A DNA stretch of 64,000 bases, from positions 1-64,000 of the forward strand of contig CAIPBJ010000114.1 in NCBI GenBank assembly GCA_903863255.1, given 5' to 3'. How positions within the stretch are numbered: position 1 is the stretch's first letter; each line of letters begins with the position of its first letter. The stretch comes from an uncultured Methylophilaceae bacterium (GTDB lineage: Bacteria > Pseudomonadota > Gammaproteobacteria > Burkholderiales > Methylophilaceae). Below are positions 27,601-33,983 of the stretch, piece by piece. The notes below the pieces were generated by a model. The model saw only the letters and a program-made list of their open reading frames with translations. It was not told the DNA's origin and ran no database searches. Made by a program: the position numbers and the translations under genes.

Positions 27601-28730
27601 CCGCCGTTTGCCTGGATCAATCCATCGACCTGGACACTGTGACCAACTACCGATACCTGAGAAGGTGTAAACGCTTGAGCATCAATGATGCGCTCATTAT
27701 CAGAAAGATCCGGTGTGACTTGCGTGACACTATTTTGACCAATATTTACCGTGCCATATCTTGCAACTGCATAGGTATTAGTCGAGGGGTTATAACTCCC
27801 AGGAACAACGGAATCTTGCGCCTTAAGGTAGATAGAGCCATTCGCCCTTACTGATGTGGTAGCCTGCAACACCCCCTGCTGATTAACCGCCAGCCCCATC
27901 ATAGTAATATTTCCGTGTTGCGCGACGATCTGCCCTAGGTTAGTGGCCGTGCCTCCAGAATCAACTTCAACCAAAACCCCAGCCGGATTGGAACTGTCTA
28001 GAAGATACACCTTCTGACCTGCGGCTAGAATAGTTTGGCCATCCGGTGTCGAAATAACCCCGCTATTAGTCACCGTGGGGGCGAGTAGCATCACGCTGCC
28101 CCCAGAAGGCGTCGTGATTGTTGCGCCTTGATCAACGCGGACAAATCCTGTATTACCACTAAAATTAGGGTTGCCCGGAGTGGCAGTCATCACACCGGCA
28201 TTAAAGAGATCGTTTGTAATGTTAAGCGAAGTGGCTGTCAACGAACCCACGTTAATCTGAGCACCGCTTCCGAAGATAATGCCGTTTGCATTATAAAAGT
28301 ATTCATGGCCTTGAGCATTGATTTGGCCACTGATCACGCTTGGGTTCGCATCATTGATAAGGTGCAAGGCAGACCAGGAGGACCGATCCTGCATGTTGAG
28401 AACCTCACCTTTATTAAGATTGAAATTACTCCAGTTCAAAATAGCTTTGGGTGCAGTTTGCGTAATCGTCATCGAGTTGGCTGAGGTAAGCGCCTTATTA
28501 ATGGATGCATTAATCCAGGCAACGTTCGGCGAAGGCACGAGTCCTGCAGGCTGAGCGGCATAAGCAGGGAGCGTGACCACTGATGTTGCAAAAAGTGAAG
28601 CAAGTGAACGCTTAAATTTCTTGCTCGTGCTACCTGTGGACTTTTTTGAATGGTTACGAGCAGCTTCCGAAGCAGGCACATACATACCCAAATGCCGACT
28701 ATAGACCAATCGGAAAACGCCTTTATTCAT
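18663..28730 (-). CDS. Giant two-partner secretion exoprotein, filamentous haemagglutinin family (TpsA)
   Basis: The 3355-aa protein has an extended type V signal region (MNKGVFRLVYSRHLGMYVPA, ESPR type) with cleavage near AYA at residue 58. The TPS secretion domain carries NFNL (~103-106) and NANGI (~147-151), a variant of the usual NPNGI. Most of the chain is a long beta-helix-like series of Gly/Asn/Ser/Thr-rich repeats (many SGSKVDVSGG- and ITLNAG-type turns). The C-terminal ~200 residues, with LLAPRGILNASEAGIAAGNF, resemble the DUF3739 end of betaproteobacterial haemagglutinins. The only cysteines I noticed are the pair in CLPGVSC. It should be exported by the TpsB encoded just upstream and act in adhesion or biofilm. 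AAGGGG precedes the ATG. Confidence 0.93.
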   Translation of the reverse strand: MNKGVFRLVYSRHLGMYVPASEAARNHSKKSTGSTSKKFKRSLASLFATSVVTLPAYAAQPAGLVPSPNVAWINASINKALTSANSMTITQTAPKAILNWSNFNLNKGEVLNMQDRSSWSALHLINDANPSVISGQINAQGHEYFYNANGIIFGSGAQINVGSLTATSLNITNDLFNAGVMTATPGNPNFSGNTGFVRVDQGATITTPSGGSVMLLAPTVTNSGVISTPDGQTILAAGQKVYLLDSSNPAGVLVEVDSGGTATNLGQIVAQHGNITMMGLAVNQQGVLQATTSVRANGSIYLKAQDSVVPGSYNPSTNTYAVARYGTVNIGQNSVTQVTPDLSDNERIIDAQAFTPSQVSVVGHSVQVDGLIQANGGNVSISTSADNTGFATNSLTTPQRVFIDSNASIDVSGVNTSAAMSENQLSIQLYSDQLKDAPLLRGGPLFGKTIYVDARKGTTLIDISESLAAVGKTVAEKLTAGGTVSINSTNAGPSLGYPPADVIINSGAKIDVSGGSVAYKAGSIKETVLEYNGQAIPIATASPNIPYAGTANTISVTDPKWGVTRTWQLSPAHSATLSDTGTYYEAYTDGKSAGQVDITSPNAYLNGTLIANTTTGINQRSTPVNGGKLQLNLSSDVDVVQAGQNPTATIASDKILSDQQKSITYLDSSLLQNGFNNLSISTGGKVTIDSDLNIRPVGSLNITGNIQVNNNITANSGNINFNGNTAIADNVTLSTAGLWTNDSSNVPGALNSIISSSAGNISVTGGTFQMGVGSLLNANAGAWLQNNGKLATGSAGNITLAGVSGQVNAEAYGFNKGGALSISSLENVQVGGSNPQNSSIFWLDSSFFSQGGFSKYSVVSDGLTSSMVIGDPSGAATLIHPEMAVFQQKSGSGLVASGSDISKVAKEVLFANDFLRTPVSLSFSGRGIGADTTVGDLKVLKGTTIELDAPYKMGAQGSITLDAVNHLSVLGSLIDPAGNIKLNLSSSNAVNYDATQSIFLGSNSYLSAAGFLAQGPKTTPSILNNQIMDGGSITINASKGSIIQQSGSTLDVSGQSGTLTVNQGNGPKNVESYGAAGSITISVRDGMVLDGTLLGNAAGTAQAGLLSLSLTGTDSTGNIGYLNQSDSVGRQFVVTQDKILRGIGLIDLGPVNSTNGVGQVSVEQIAEGGFDRVSIASGLTGRSAYTGQDHIDIGNGVNLKTATSISLDTQKIVLQPNVDITKPSTGTLQSAYISLSSENPDAAMTGSIPVSEPNKSNFTCLPGVSCQSTLTFNGNWIDINGKLTFSGVNQTTLSSQLDIRGRGNLAGTSFNANVGGWLDVPGELDLIARQIYPVTNSVFSFNATGTDGVINVKSSGQAPTDILSAGGVLNLTANVIDQAGVVVAPLGQIELDATNKLVLDTGSVTSVSANNQTIPYGQTATSGSTWFPSSATLVASNAITAPVEKKITFNSTDVELKSGSKVDVSGGGDLLAFEWINGIGGSQDILSQPGVYAVLPSMKGGEYAPFDYDYQTTTAVKPGESIYLSGLPGLAAGTYALLPARYALLPGAFMIQTTNTSVTTTKPLAQLDGSSLTAGYITNTSGQMLDSLWSTFKVTSGSEFLTPSNQISHAPSQYLLTSGNDFFTQQAINTGVSTPRLASDVGQVVFDAKQNLTLDGSLVTNNPNNGLGAIVDISSDKISVVSTIGPSDGTLQLTASSLNAMNAGSLLLGGIRSQDSDGLSVNTTASEVIISNDTNHSLNVHELMTSSKDALDIKANASIATIPNTRTVGASSVTVNGDGAFFAVSGDNNFTYSRNGSSLNPTLGNLTVDTGAKIIAGQSLVLDSTKSSVLNGSIAVGAGGSATFGANSILLGNAGGQQGLVLDNGKLSSLGALSKLTLNSYNNIDIYGPLEFGNSALNLTLNSGGIAGHMATGDTATITAQNLVLENTSGSSFQASANATNSTLDFKTTSFTFQGADATSISQPIGSGQTAISGFDTVNINATGEVRLSGVGKTAIQASNTNVISGRLVSATASDFTLQSTGTLTTSKIANPNAMLASNDFGGNATLQANSVNIGGDLTDYSGMLAIDATAGDVNVLSGANIDLSSKQVNFNTYRAYAPGGSLSLKSDLGSIFVNSNSLINVSGGSGGNAGSLSLNAVYGTATVLGALNGQAGAGLQSASFVMDVNSLANFSQINTALQSGSFDGFQSFRARTGDIGVASSDVVNSKNLVMTADTGNVNVYGTLNAQTANSGQISLNAGQNITLNGGSSLIASSTDKGAQGGSVQLSTSNGTIDLQSNSSIDVSSGAGGVGGQVFLRAPRTNNNTDIAISEVNSTFKGANNVQAEGFKTYSASTITTASQSKTGTYYLDAQSFMESVLGGTGVGLSRLGKAWNDGLFHIVPGIEFDSTSDLTLANDWSLSTWRFDSKTGVGVTNSSLLASGLDANGQPLIAGDLTLRAQGNLNVNGSLSDGFSTSATTGVVQGINSWSYHLVSGADASSANILATSNDTLTGNGNFTLANNKLIRTGTGEIDISAGGNFLMGNDASVIYTAGNKAPILNGFGLNYSQDKGKANYLENGGSIAIDVQGDITGQVGSGVASDPQQLINNWLFRQGGGTRNYGVSWWVRPDLFKEGVAAFGGGNIDITAGGDITNLSASIPTTAQYLADGSNSVIYGGGNLNIAAKGNIYSGVYFVGQGDLTLSAGQNIAPSSNSFGTVLALQNANANVFAGKNAFIETVFNPTLYDQSITNVSGLENNSLGGSAFFNTYSPSASVNVDALIGDVTFGLQNTSTIESNVVFNTTFAGFESNSLGYYPPTLTATSFNSNIYANTLTLMPSATGNLSLLAANNISADSILMSDASPSLLPNVNQVVSNLSSSKAGVIIDTGHAYPLLHANDSVPVSIVARDGSIQTLDLTSIDVTLPKSAYIYAGTDIKSLQASIQNNNTNDITIVEAGRDYSNAVPSEGYLVDAGPGQLLVKAGRNINLGSGAGISTIGNENNPALSGSGASITMLAGMGVKGDNLAGFISTYINPTGTGPVSLISDPAGLSAYRFSTNLAVTTYMQELTGNSNLSETDAMSQFLALDANRQAIFVYRQFSSELLADGRAFATVGNHNRGDNAITSLFGLGGYNGNIQMYQSEVTTQQGGSIDMLDPGGAINVGIPGVGGSGNVGMITQRGGDIRAYSESGFQVNQSKVITQFGGDITVWVNQGDIDAGRGSKTALSVPQRTVTTNADGFTTVNYTGVAEGSGIRAQTYDPDGSGPQVAPQLGTVSLLAPRGILNASEAGIAAGNFLAVATQVLGTNNISVSGTSSGVPVTTTGNIGGSLGSSSVGSDAAKNATNDISRQLSQSAAQDFSNKNFLPSFVSVEIIGLGDI

Positions 28731-28758
28731 TTCAATCCCCTTATACTTTCCAACACTG

Positions 28759-30306
28759 CTACCAGTTATACCCTATGCGAAAAAGCACTCTCGCATCACC
28801 ACTTTTGACGGGAGCGGCATCACGCATCGCCATTGCAAAATCAAGGGTTGTAAAAAACCCCTTCCAATCCTTTAGATAAATGCCAAAACCGGAAGACTCA
28901 AGATGGTATCGTTCCGTTTGCCCAGGCAACGCATCCATAACATAGGTATAGCCCGCATCGTAGAATGCCAATGCGTAAAAATCGGAGATGTTCTTAGAAA
29001 AATGGTCTGCAAAAGAAGGCGTCCGCAACTCCAAGGTTCCATAAACACCTGAATCACCGAGTGCGGTAGACTCGTAATACCCACGAACGGAATCATATCC
29101 TCCTACTGCAAATTGCTCATTTGATATCAGTGGACCGTCCGCAGCCTGAGCGGTAAACCTGGCAGAGATTTGCCATTTTTTATAAACATCTTCGGCATAT
29201 TTACCGCTAAGTTTCAGATAGGCGTAATTTGAACTTGCAAGATAGCGTTTGTTATTAAAATCGCTTTCATTATTCCCCACTCCTTTGAGGGAAAAAACGA
29301 TTGAAGCACTGACCTGACCATTGGAATGCTCACCCAGGATATTCGCATCATAGCCGACATAAAAGGGGGTATATGAAATAGGGGTGTTCACTCTATCGGC
29401 ACCCTGAACCCCAGTTGACTGATTAAAATCCTTATAATCTACACCCGCTGTAAATGTGTGCGTGAGACCGATAATAGAGGGAAGGGGATGAATATATCGA
29501 ATTCCGGATATCACGCCATCACCAATGACAGTTGTGTCGCCAACAGCGGACACATTACTTTTGGAAACGATGCTGTAGGCAGCAATAAAATCGCCATTTT
29601 GCCTTGGCACCAAGTAAGTACCTGACAACACTTTCACTTCATCTGTATTTTGAGGTGAAACTTGAAAACTTAAGTTAATGCTATGGTCTTTTTGCCAGAG
29701 GTTTGCATAACGGATGGAACCGCTTAATCGAGTATCCGTAGTGTTAACAGAATTCTTGTTATTTAATTCAACATCGCCGTGGAATGGAAGGCTATCACTG
29801 ACTTTCAGATCCACATCGACCTTTCCGGGGGTATCACCCGCTCGTAAAACAGGCGCAACCCTGCGATCTGCCGAGTTGACAGAAGCCAATTCCTGCTGAA
29901 CAAGTGGAAAGTTTGGTACCGTGCCTTCAGCTAATTGAGGTACACGGGATTTAATTTCACCCAACGAATAATATTGCGATCCGACCACACGCAATTTTCC
30001 AACTTTACCCTCGAGCACATTGAGACTCACGACGCCATGTTCTACCTTTTGCTCAGGTATGTTAACAAATACAGTCAGATATCCATCATTATGAAAAACC
30101 TGCTCAAGTGCAGCACGAGCCTTTTCAACATCATCAATGGTTTTATGCTCACCCATAAACGGGTAAACAGCATCTTCAATTTTCTTTGAGCTTAGTACAG
30201 TATTTCCACTGACCTGAAATTCGAAAATATCAAATGCAGCACTTTCCTCGGCCATCACAATGACAGATCGAAAAAGTAAGAAAATGATTAATAATCGTAA
30301 AATCAT
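28759..30306 (-). CDS. Two-partner secretion outer-membrane transporter (TpsB, ShlB/FhaC/HecB family)
   Basis: The 515-aa Omp85-superfamily transporter has a signal peptide (to VMAEES), two POTRA domains (~25-180; FQVSGNTVLSSKKIEDAV and LRVVGSQYYSLGEI) and a 16-strand barrel. The barrel shows the loop-6 motif VRGY (in GGYDSVRGYYES) and ends in aromatic FRIGYNW. It exports the TpsA encoded 28 bases downstream. The N-terminal part lacks a long FhaC-type helix before POTRA1. The pair forms a standard tpsB-tpsA operon, and the promoter should lie upstream of 30306. Confidence 0.93.
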   Translation of the reverse strand: MILRLLIIFLLFRSVIVMAEESAAFDIFEFQVSGNTVLSSKKIEDAVYPFMGEHKTIDDVEKARAALEQVFHNDGYLTVFVNIPEQKVEHGVVSLNVLEGKVGKLRVVGSQYYSLGEIKSRVPQLAEGTVPNFPLVQQELASVNSADRRVAPVLRAGDTPGKVDVDLKVSDSLPFHGDVELNNKNSVNTTDTRLSGSIRYANLWQKDHSINLSFQVSPQNTDEVKVLSGTYLVPRQNGDFIAAYSIVSKSNVSAVGDTTVIGDGVISGIRYIHPLPSIIGLTHTFTAGVDYKDFNQSTGVQGADRVNTPISYTPFYVGYDANILGEHSNGQVSASIVFSLKGVGNNESDFNNKRYLASSNYAYLKLSGKYAEDVYKKWQISARFTAQAADGPLISNEQFAVGGYDSVRGYYESTALGDSGVYGTLELRTPSFADHFSKNISDFYALAFYDAGYTYVMDALPGQTERYHLESSGFGIYLKDWKGFFTTLDFAMAMRDAAPVKSGDARVLFRIGYNW

Positions 30307-30348
30307 TAAAAAGCCTAAATTTTAAAAGAAAAACATCGTCATTATCGT

Positions 30349-30388
30349 TCCAATAGATTGCATATACATGACTACGGTCTATATTGGA
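30349..30388 (-). promoter_or_regulatory. Dyad upstream of tpsB
   Basis: TCCAATAGA at 30349-30357 and TCTATATTGGA at 30378-30388 form an imperfect inverted repeat with a two-base bulge, 43-82 bases before the tpsB start. The right arm overlaps an 11-mer (AATATAGACCG on the minus strand, 30386-30376) that recurs at 33156-33146. It is a candidate operator. Confidence 0.35.
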
Positions 30389-30429
30389 TATGAACCTATC
30401 AGATTTAATCTAATTGATTTATAAAGAAA

Positions 30430-30465
30430 AAAAGGCACCCCCCCATCAAAGGAGGAATGCCTTTT
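30430..30465 (-). terminator. Terminator of the 512-aa secreted protein gene
   Basis: AAAAGGCA (30430-30437) pairs with TGCCTTTT (30458-30465). On the minus strand the stem is followed by a T-rich run (30434 down to 30421). It lies about 30 bases after the stop at 30494. Confidence 0.75.
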
Positions 30466-30493
30466 AGCATGCATTTGTAACTAGTTAAAGTTC

Positions 30494-32032
30494 TTAGTTA
30501 GCAAATACTGGTACTGAGCAATTGTTACCATTCTTTGTAACAAGAACATCAACAGACTTACATGATGAAATACCATTCAAGAGACTGATTGCACGTGGTG
30601 TCAATGCACAGGTATTTGGGTCATCCAAAGCTGTGATCATTGCTGGCAATGTAACTTTACCGAACGCATCAGGATTTGATTGCAAGAAGTATCTGGATTC
30701 CATGTAGTATGGATACTGACCAGATACAGTTGTTGCAGTTGCTAAGTACTGATTCTGAGTTCCGAAGAATGGTGAGCTGATTGTATTACCAGTTGCACTT
30801 CCTGCTTCTGGGCTAACGCCATCAATCTTGATGAAACGGTATCCTTTGTTAGCTGCAGTAGTTTCAGCACGCCAGTCTTCAGTTAAGGAAATCACTCCAA
30901 TACCGAATGTACCAGCTGTTACAGTAACTGGATTCGATACGCCTGTACCAGTACCGTCATCAACAGTAATCGTGCCACCGTTGTCAAGTGTAGTTAAAGC
31001 AACCTTAACGTTACCTGTTGAACCAGACTCATATACAGTAAAGGAGTCACCGTTAGGTGTTGAGTAAATGTTAGAACCTAAACCGGTTGTTGCTGGAGAA
31101 ATTTGACCGGCATTGCCATTGTTACATGGGTTGCCAAGGAAGAATGCTTGTGAACCAGCTTGTGTACCGGAATCAGCAGAACGACGGATCAGGTAAACAG
31201 GTGTTGAAGTATAGCTTGAACCTAACAGATTGCTCCAGCCAGTTTGGAAGGATGTTTCGTTAGATTGAGTGATTGAAGCATATTGTTCTCTAGTGATACT
31301 TGGAGCCAATGTTGGGTCGTAGTTGTTGCCAGTCTCAGTAATGCCTTGAGCAGCTTGCAATGCGCGGTAAAGTGAAGTGTTAACAACGATACCGAAAGTT
31401 TGACCTAAGTTAGTAACCGATTCTGTACCAATACCCTTAAGGCTCTTGATATTGAACAATGCAGCTTCAACGTCAGTGATACCGCCAGCAATAGTAGTTG
31501 GGCCATTGTCTGTCAATACTGTTGTTGTCGCGCAGCTTCCGTAAACAGGAGTACTTACTGTGGTTCCAGTCTTCAATTCTACGTGAGTGTAAGAGCCACC
31601 GTTTGCAGTAGAGCAAGACGTATTTCCGCCGATCTCAGCCAAACGAGTTAATGCAGCACCCTTGAATGTTGACAATGAGTTTGTTGATGGCAGGAATGGA
31701 GCATAAGCCAATGCAGAACCACCATTGTTATTGTAAACAACTTCCACATTAGTACCCACCTTACATGCGTATGTAGGGTAGTTACCTGTAGAACCTGGTT
31801 TAGTACCAGAAGAGTTGCTATCAAAAATGGCCATCGTTCCTGCATCGCAAAGCTTTTCGAATGCCAAGAAAGCTGGCAATGCAAATGCTGACGAACCTGC
31901 GAACCAAGTTTGTTTTAAAGTTCCACCTGTGCGTGCAGTTACAATATCTGATGGCGTTACTGGAGTTGCAGCAACTGCTTGACCAACAGCAAATAACGCT
32001 GCGATAGCCAAAGTAATTTGTGTAGCTTTCAT
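30494..32032 (-). CDS. Secreted protein of unknown function, possible solute-binding-like fold (512 aa)
   Basis: The protein starts with a signal peptide (MKATQITLAIAALFAVGQAVAA). The mature chain is Thr/Ser/Gly/Asn-rich with several cysteines. Its first part (TWFAGSSAFALPAFLAFEKL, then NVEVVYNNNGGSALAYAPFL) loosely resembles phosphate-type substrate-binding proteins (PstS-like AGS.. and GSG.. turns); this is a weak resemblance and not a firm family call. It has no PEP-CTERM tail. A good AGGAG site, its own terminator and two leader hairpins suggest strong, regulated expression. It lies between the TPS locus and a PEP-CTERM gene, so a surface or extracellular role is likely. Confidence 0.6.
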   Translation of the reverse strand: MKATQITLAIAALFAVGQAVAATPVTPSDIVTARTGGTLKQTWFAGSSAFALPAFLAFEKLCDAGTMAIFDSNSSGTKPGSTGNYPTYACKVGTNVEVVYNNNGGSALAYAPFLPSTNSLSTFKGAALTRLAEIGGNTSCSTANGGSYTHVELKTGTTVSTPVYGSCATTTVLTDNGPTTIAGGITDVEAALFNIKSLKGIGTESVTNLGQTFGIVVNTSLYRALQAAQGITETGNNYDPTLAPSITREQYASITQSNETSFQTGWSNLLGSSYTSTPVYLIRRSADSGTQAGSQAFFLGNPCNNGNAGQISPATTGLGSNIYSTPNGDSFTVYESGSTGNVKVALTTLDNGGTITVDDGTGTGVSNPVTVTAGTFGIGVISLTEDWRAETTAANKGYRFIKIDGVSPEAGSATGNTISSPFFGTQNQYLATATTVSGQYPYYMESRYFLQSNPDAFGKVTLPAMITALDDPNTCALTPRAISLLNGISSCKSVDVLVTKNGNNCSVPVFAN

Positions 32033-32060
32033 GAGAATCTCCTAATATTTATACAAGTTT

Positions 32061-32109
32061 AGTGTTTTTAAACAAAACACTACCTCTGCTGACTGGCAAT
32101 CCAGTCAGC
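32061..32109 (-). promoter_or_regulatory. Tandem hairpins in the leader of the 512-aa protein gene
   Basis: Two perfect hairpins lie in the 130-base gap upstream of the start at 32032. AGTGTTTT (32061-32068) pairs with AAAACACT (32074-32081), and GCTGACTGG (32088-32096) pairs with CCAGTCAGC (32101-32109) around a four-base loop. The second could end transcription of the PEP-CTERM gene, though it lacks a T tract. The first, close to the ribosome site, could protect or control the mRNA. Confidence 0.5.
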
Positions 32110-32162
32110 GTTAAACGGATAAAACCTAAAACAACGGTCAATCCAACAACATCAAGTCTTAC

Positions 32163-32960
32163 TTAAGCGAACTTGAATGAGTTGGATTTACGACGGCCTG
32201 CTACGAAGCCAACGATACCAAAACCTGCCAACATCATTGCCCATGTGTCAGCTTCAGGAACTGCAGAAATCGAAGCTGCGCCAGTTGAGCTTAGGCTGAA
32301 AGACAAACCTTGGATTTGTGTACCCGTAGTTACAGAGTGTGTGAAACGCTCAACATTCATAACGTTGCCGAATACATCACCCGCCACCACTTGTGTACCA
32401 GCCAAATTGCCAGCAGCACCGTAGGCGTTAGCTTGTGAACCATTGGCTGCATCGCTAGATGTTGCATAGTAAGCACCGCCAGCAGATGCAAACGCAGTAC
32501 CACTATTTGAAGCAGCAAGCGTTTGAACGAAGTTCAGGTCGAACGCGTTAGCGGCATTACCGATTTGTGTTGCAGCGATTGAGTTTGATGGGCTAGATGC
32601 AGCAACTGTTGTTACGAAAGCGCGGTTGTTTGAGCTGGTTGTGTCTGCAACTGCAGTCACAGCCCATTCAGCGTTCGTTGCATAGTTCGCATCTTGTGCT
32701 ACGAATGAATTCCATGCTGCAGTGAAGGCAGCATTTTGTGTCGCCAAGTTCCAGTTCTGTGAAGAAACTGTACTTGCGAATGAAGAGTAAGTTAGACCCA
32801 AGTCAAATGTTGCAGAATTGGATGTGCTTGTATCAAAAACTGTCAACAGCAAGTCACTGTTTGCGTTTGCTGCAGTGCTGCTCATCGTAGCAGATGCTGT
32901 ACCGGAAACTGCCAAAGCTGCAACAGCTGCCAGAACTAAAGCTTTCATTTTAACGTTCAT
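32163..32960 (-). CDS. PEP-CTERM sorting domain-containing exported protein
   Basis: The 265-aa protein has a signal peptide (MNVKMKALVLAAVAALAVSG) and a low-complexity Ala/Ser/Thr/Asn body. The C-terminal exosortase signal is VPEADTWAMMLAGFG, followed by a hydrophobic stretch and GRRKS. Such proteins are cut by exosortase, anchored or released, and often help make biofilm or floc. I chose the ATG at 32958-32960 because AAGGGG precedes it and the signal peptide starts there. It lies between epsA and the 512-aa protein gene, all minus. The ~190-base gap before it contains a small dyad, AACCCA/TGGGTT (33050-33068). Confidence 0.88.
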   Translation of the reverse strand: MNVKMKALVLAAVAALAVSGTASATMSSTAANANSDLLLTVFDTSTSNSATFDLGLTYSSFASTVSSQNWNLATQNAAFTAAWNSFVAQDANYATNAEWAVTAVADTTSSNNRAFVTTVAASSPSNSIAATQIGNAANAFDLNFVQTLAASNSGTAFASAGGAYYATSSDAANGSQANAYGAAGNLAGTQVVAGDVFGNVMNVERFTHSVTTGTQIQGLSFSLSSTGAASISAVPEADTWAMMLAGFGIVGFVAGRRKSNSFKFA

Positions 32961-33131
32961 ACCAAGAACCCCTTTTAAAATATTCAGAAAATTAAATGCA
33001 AGCATTCTTAATAAATCACTTGCAAAAAATAATGTTGTCACCTGCTTTCAACCCAAACTGACTGGGTTAAATTCCAAATTACTTTGGCAACGCTGCGCAT
33101 CTTACTGGGTAAATATGAAACGATAATTTTA

Positions 33132-33158
33132 AGATATAGTCCTTTCGGTCTATATTTT
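33132..33158 (-). promoter_or_regulatory. Dyad at the 3' end of epsA with the AATATAGACCG element
   Basis: ATATAG and CTATAT form an inverted repeat around a ten-base centre, overlapping the epsA stop. On the minus strand it includes AATATAGACCG (33156-33146), the same 11-mer found before tpsB. It could be a weak terminator for epsA or a control site for the PEP-CTERM gene. Confidence 0.3.
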
Positions 33159-33941
33159 GAGCAATCCAAGTTGTACTGCTTTTGATGAAGCCAAACTCCT
33201 GTTCTCAACATGTAACTTATTGAGAATACTATGAATATGATTTTTGACAGTTAAAGGACTTATTTCAAGAATCATCGCAATCTCTTGATTTGTTTTACCT
33301 AAATGCAGCCATTTTAATATATCAAGTTCTCGTTTTGTGACAGGACCCTTTAACTGTTTTTTACCGGCAGTCGCTCTATCATGACGAATGCCTACGAATC
33401 GCATCAAGATGGCATGCAAATGCGGAACAAGCAGTTCAAGTAGGTAGGCATGATTGGCATTGGGCTTGTCAATGATTCTCGAGAAACAGAAAAATGACGA
33501 AACCGAACCATCTTTCATTTGTAATCCATGTGCAGCGAGATTCTTTAACTCGATCTCGCGCAAATGTTCTGGCGTTTCAACAAAGGGAACGACGTAATTT
33601 CCGTGATCACCAGCCGCCAATCCATCAGCGACTAAAATCGGGCGCTTGTCGGCATTCCATGCTACGAGCGCTCGATTCACTATTCCATCCTTATTTTCAG
33701 TTACCCGTTTTACCAATTCTTCATTCACATAACGTGTACTGATAAAACTCTCGTAATGAAGATTTTCTTCCCCATCCACTCGAAAACCACACATCAGGAC
33801 TTCATGAGGAATAAGATATTGACATGCGCCCTGAAGCCAGGAAAAGAATTGATCCCTTCGAGTAATCCGCAACGAGGCATCGATCACTTCAAGGATCAAT
33901 GTAGACTGTTCATCGTTCACTACTGCTAATTGACTAGACAT
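33150..33941 (-). CDS. epsA: LuxR-family regulator EpsA (PEP-CTERM/exosortase-associated)
   Basis: The 263-aa protein ends in a LuxR/GerE helix-turn-helix (residues ~200-263; TKRELDILKWLHLGKTNQEI, then LTVKNHIHSILNKLHVENRS). Its N-terminal part (FFSWLQGACQYLIPHEVLMC onward) matches the EpsA regulators that accompany PEP-CTERM/XrtB exopolysaccharide clusters. It has no receiver-domain phosphorylation site that I can see. The ATG at 33939-33941 is taken; the frame can also begin at a TTG two codons earlier. It is divergent from the lytic transglycosylase gene and upstream of a PEP-CTERM gene, which it may control. Confidence 0.82.
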   Translation of the reverse strand: MSSQLAVVNDEQSTLILEVIDASLRITRRDQFFSWLQGACQYLIPHEVLMCGFRVDGEENLHYESFISTRYVNEELVKRVTENKDGIVNRALVAWNADKRPILVADGLAAGDHGNYVVPFVETPEHLREIELKNLAAHGLQMKDGSVSSFFCFSRIIDKPNANHAYLLELLVPHLHAILMRFVGIRHDRATAGKKQLKGPVTKRELDILKWLHLGKTNQEIAMILEISPLTVKNHIHSILNKLHVENRSLASSKAVQLGLLKI

Positions 33942-33983
33942 GTGCAACCGTTGTTATTTATATCCTTAAGAATGTAATCAAAA

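Noticed and set aside
18663-28730. Many short recurring DNA motifs that might look like a repeat array
   Set aside because: They encode the imperfect beta-helix repeats of the exoprotein. They lack constant-length identical repeats and spacers, so this is not a CRISPR array.
32961-33149. Possible sigma-54 promoter of the PEP-CTERM gene
   Set aside because: PEP-CTERM genes can be sigma-54 controlled, but I found no GG-N10-GC pair in the right direction. The nearest candidate (TTGGCAACGCTGCGC) is on the other strand with wrong spacing.
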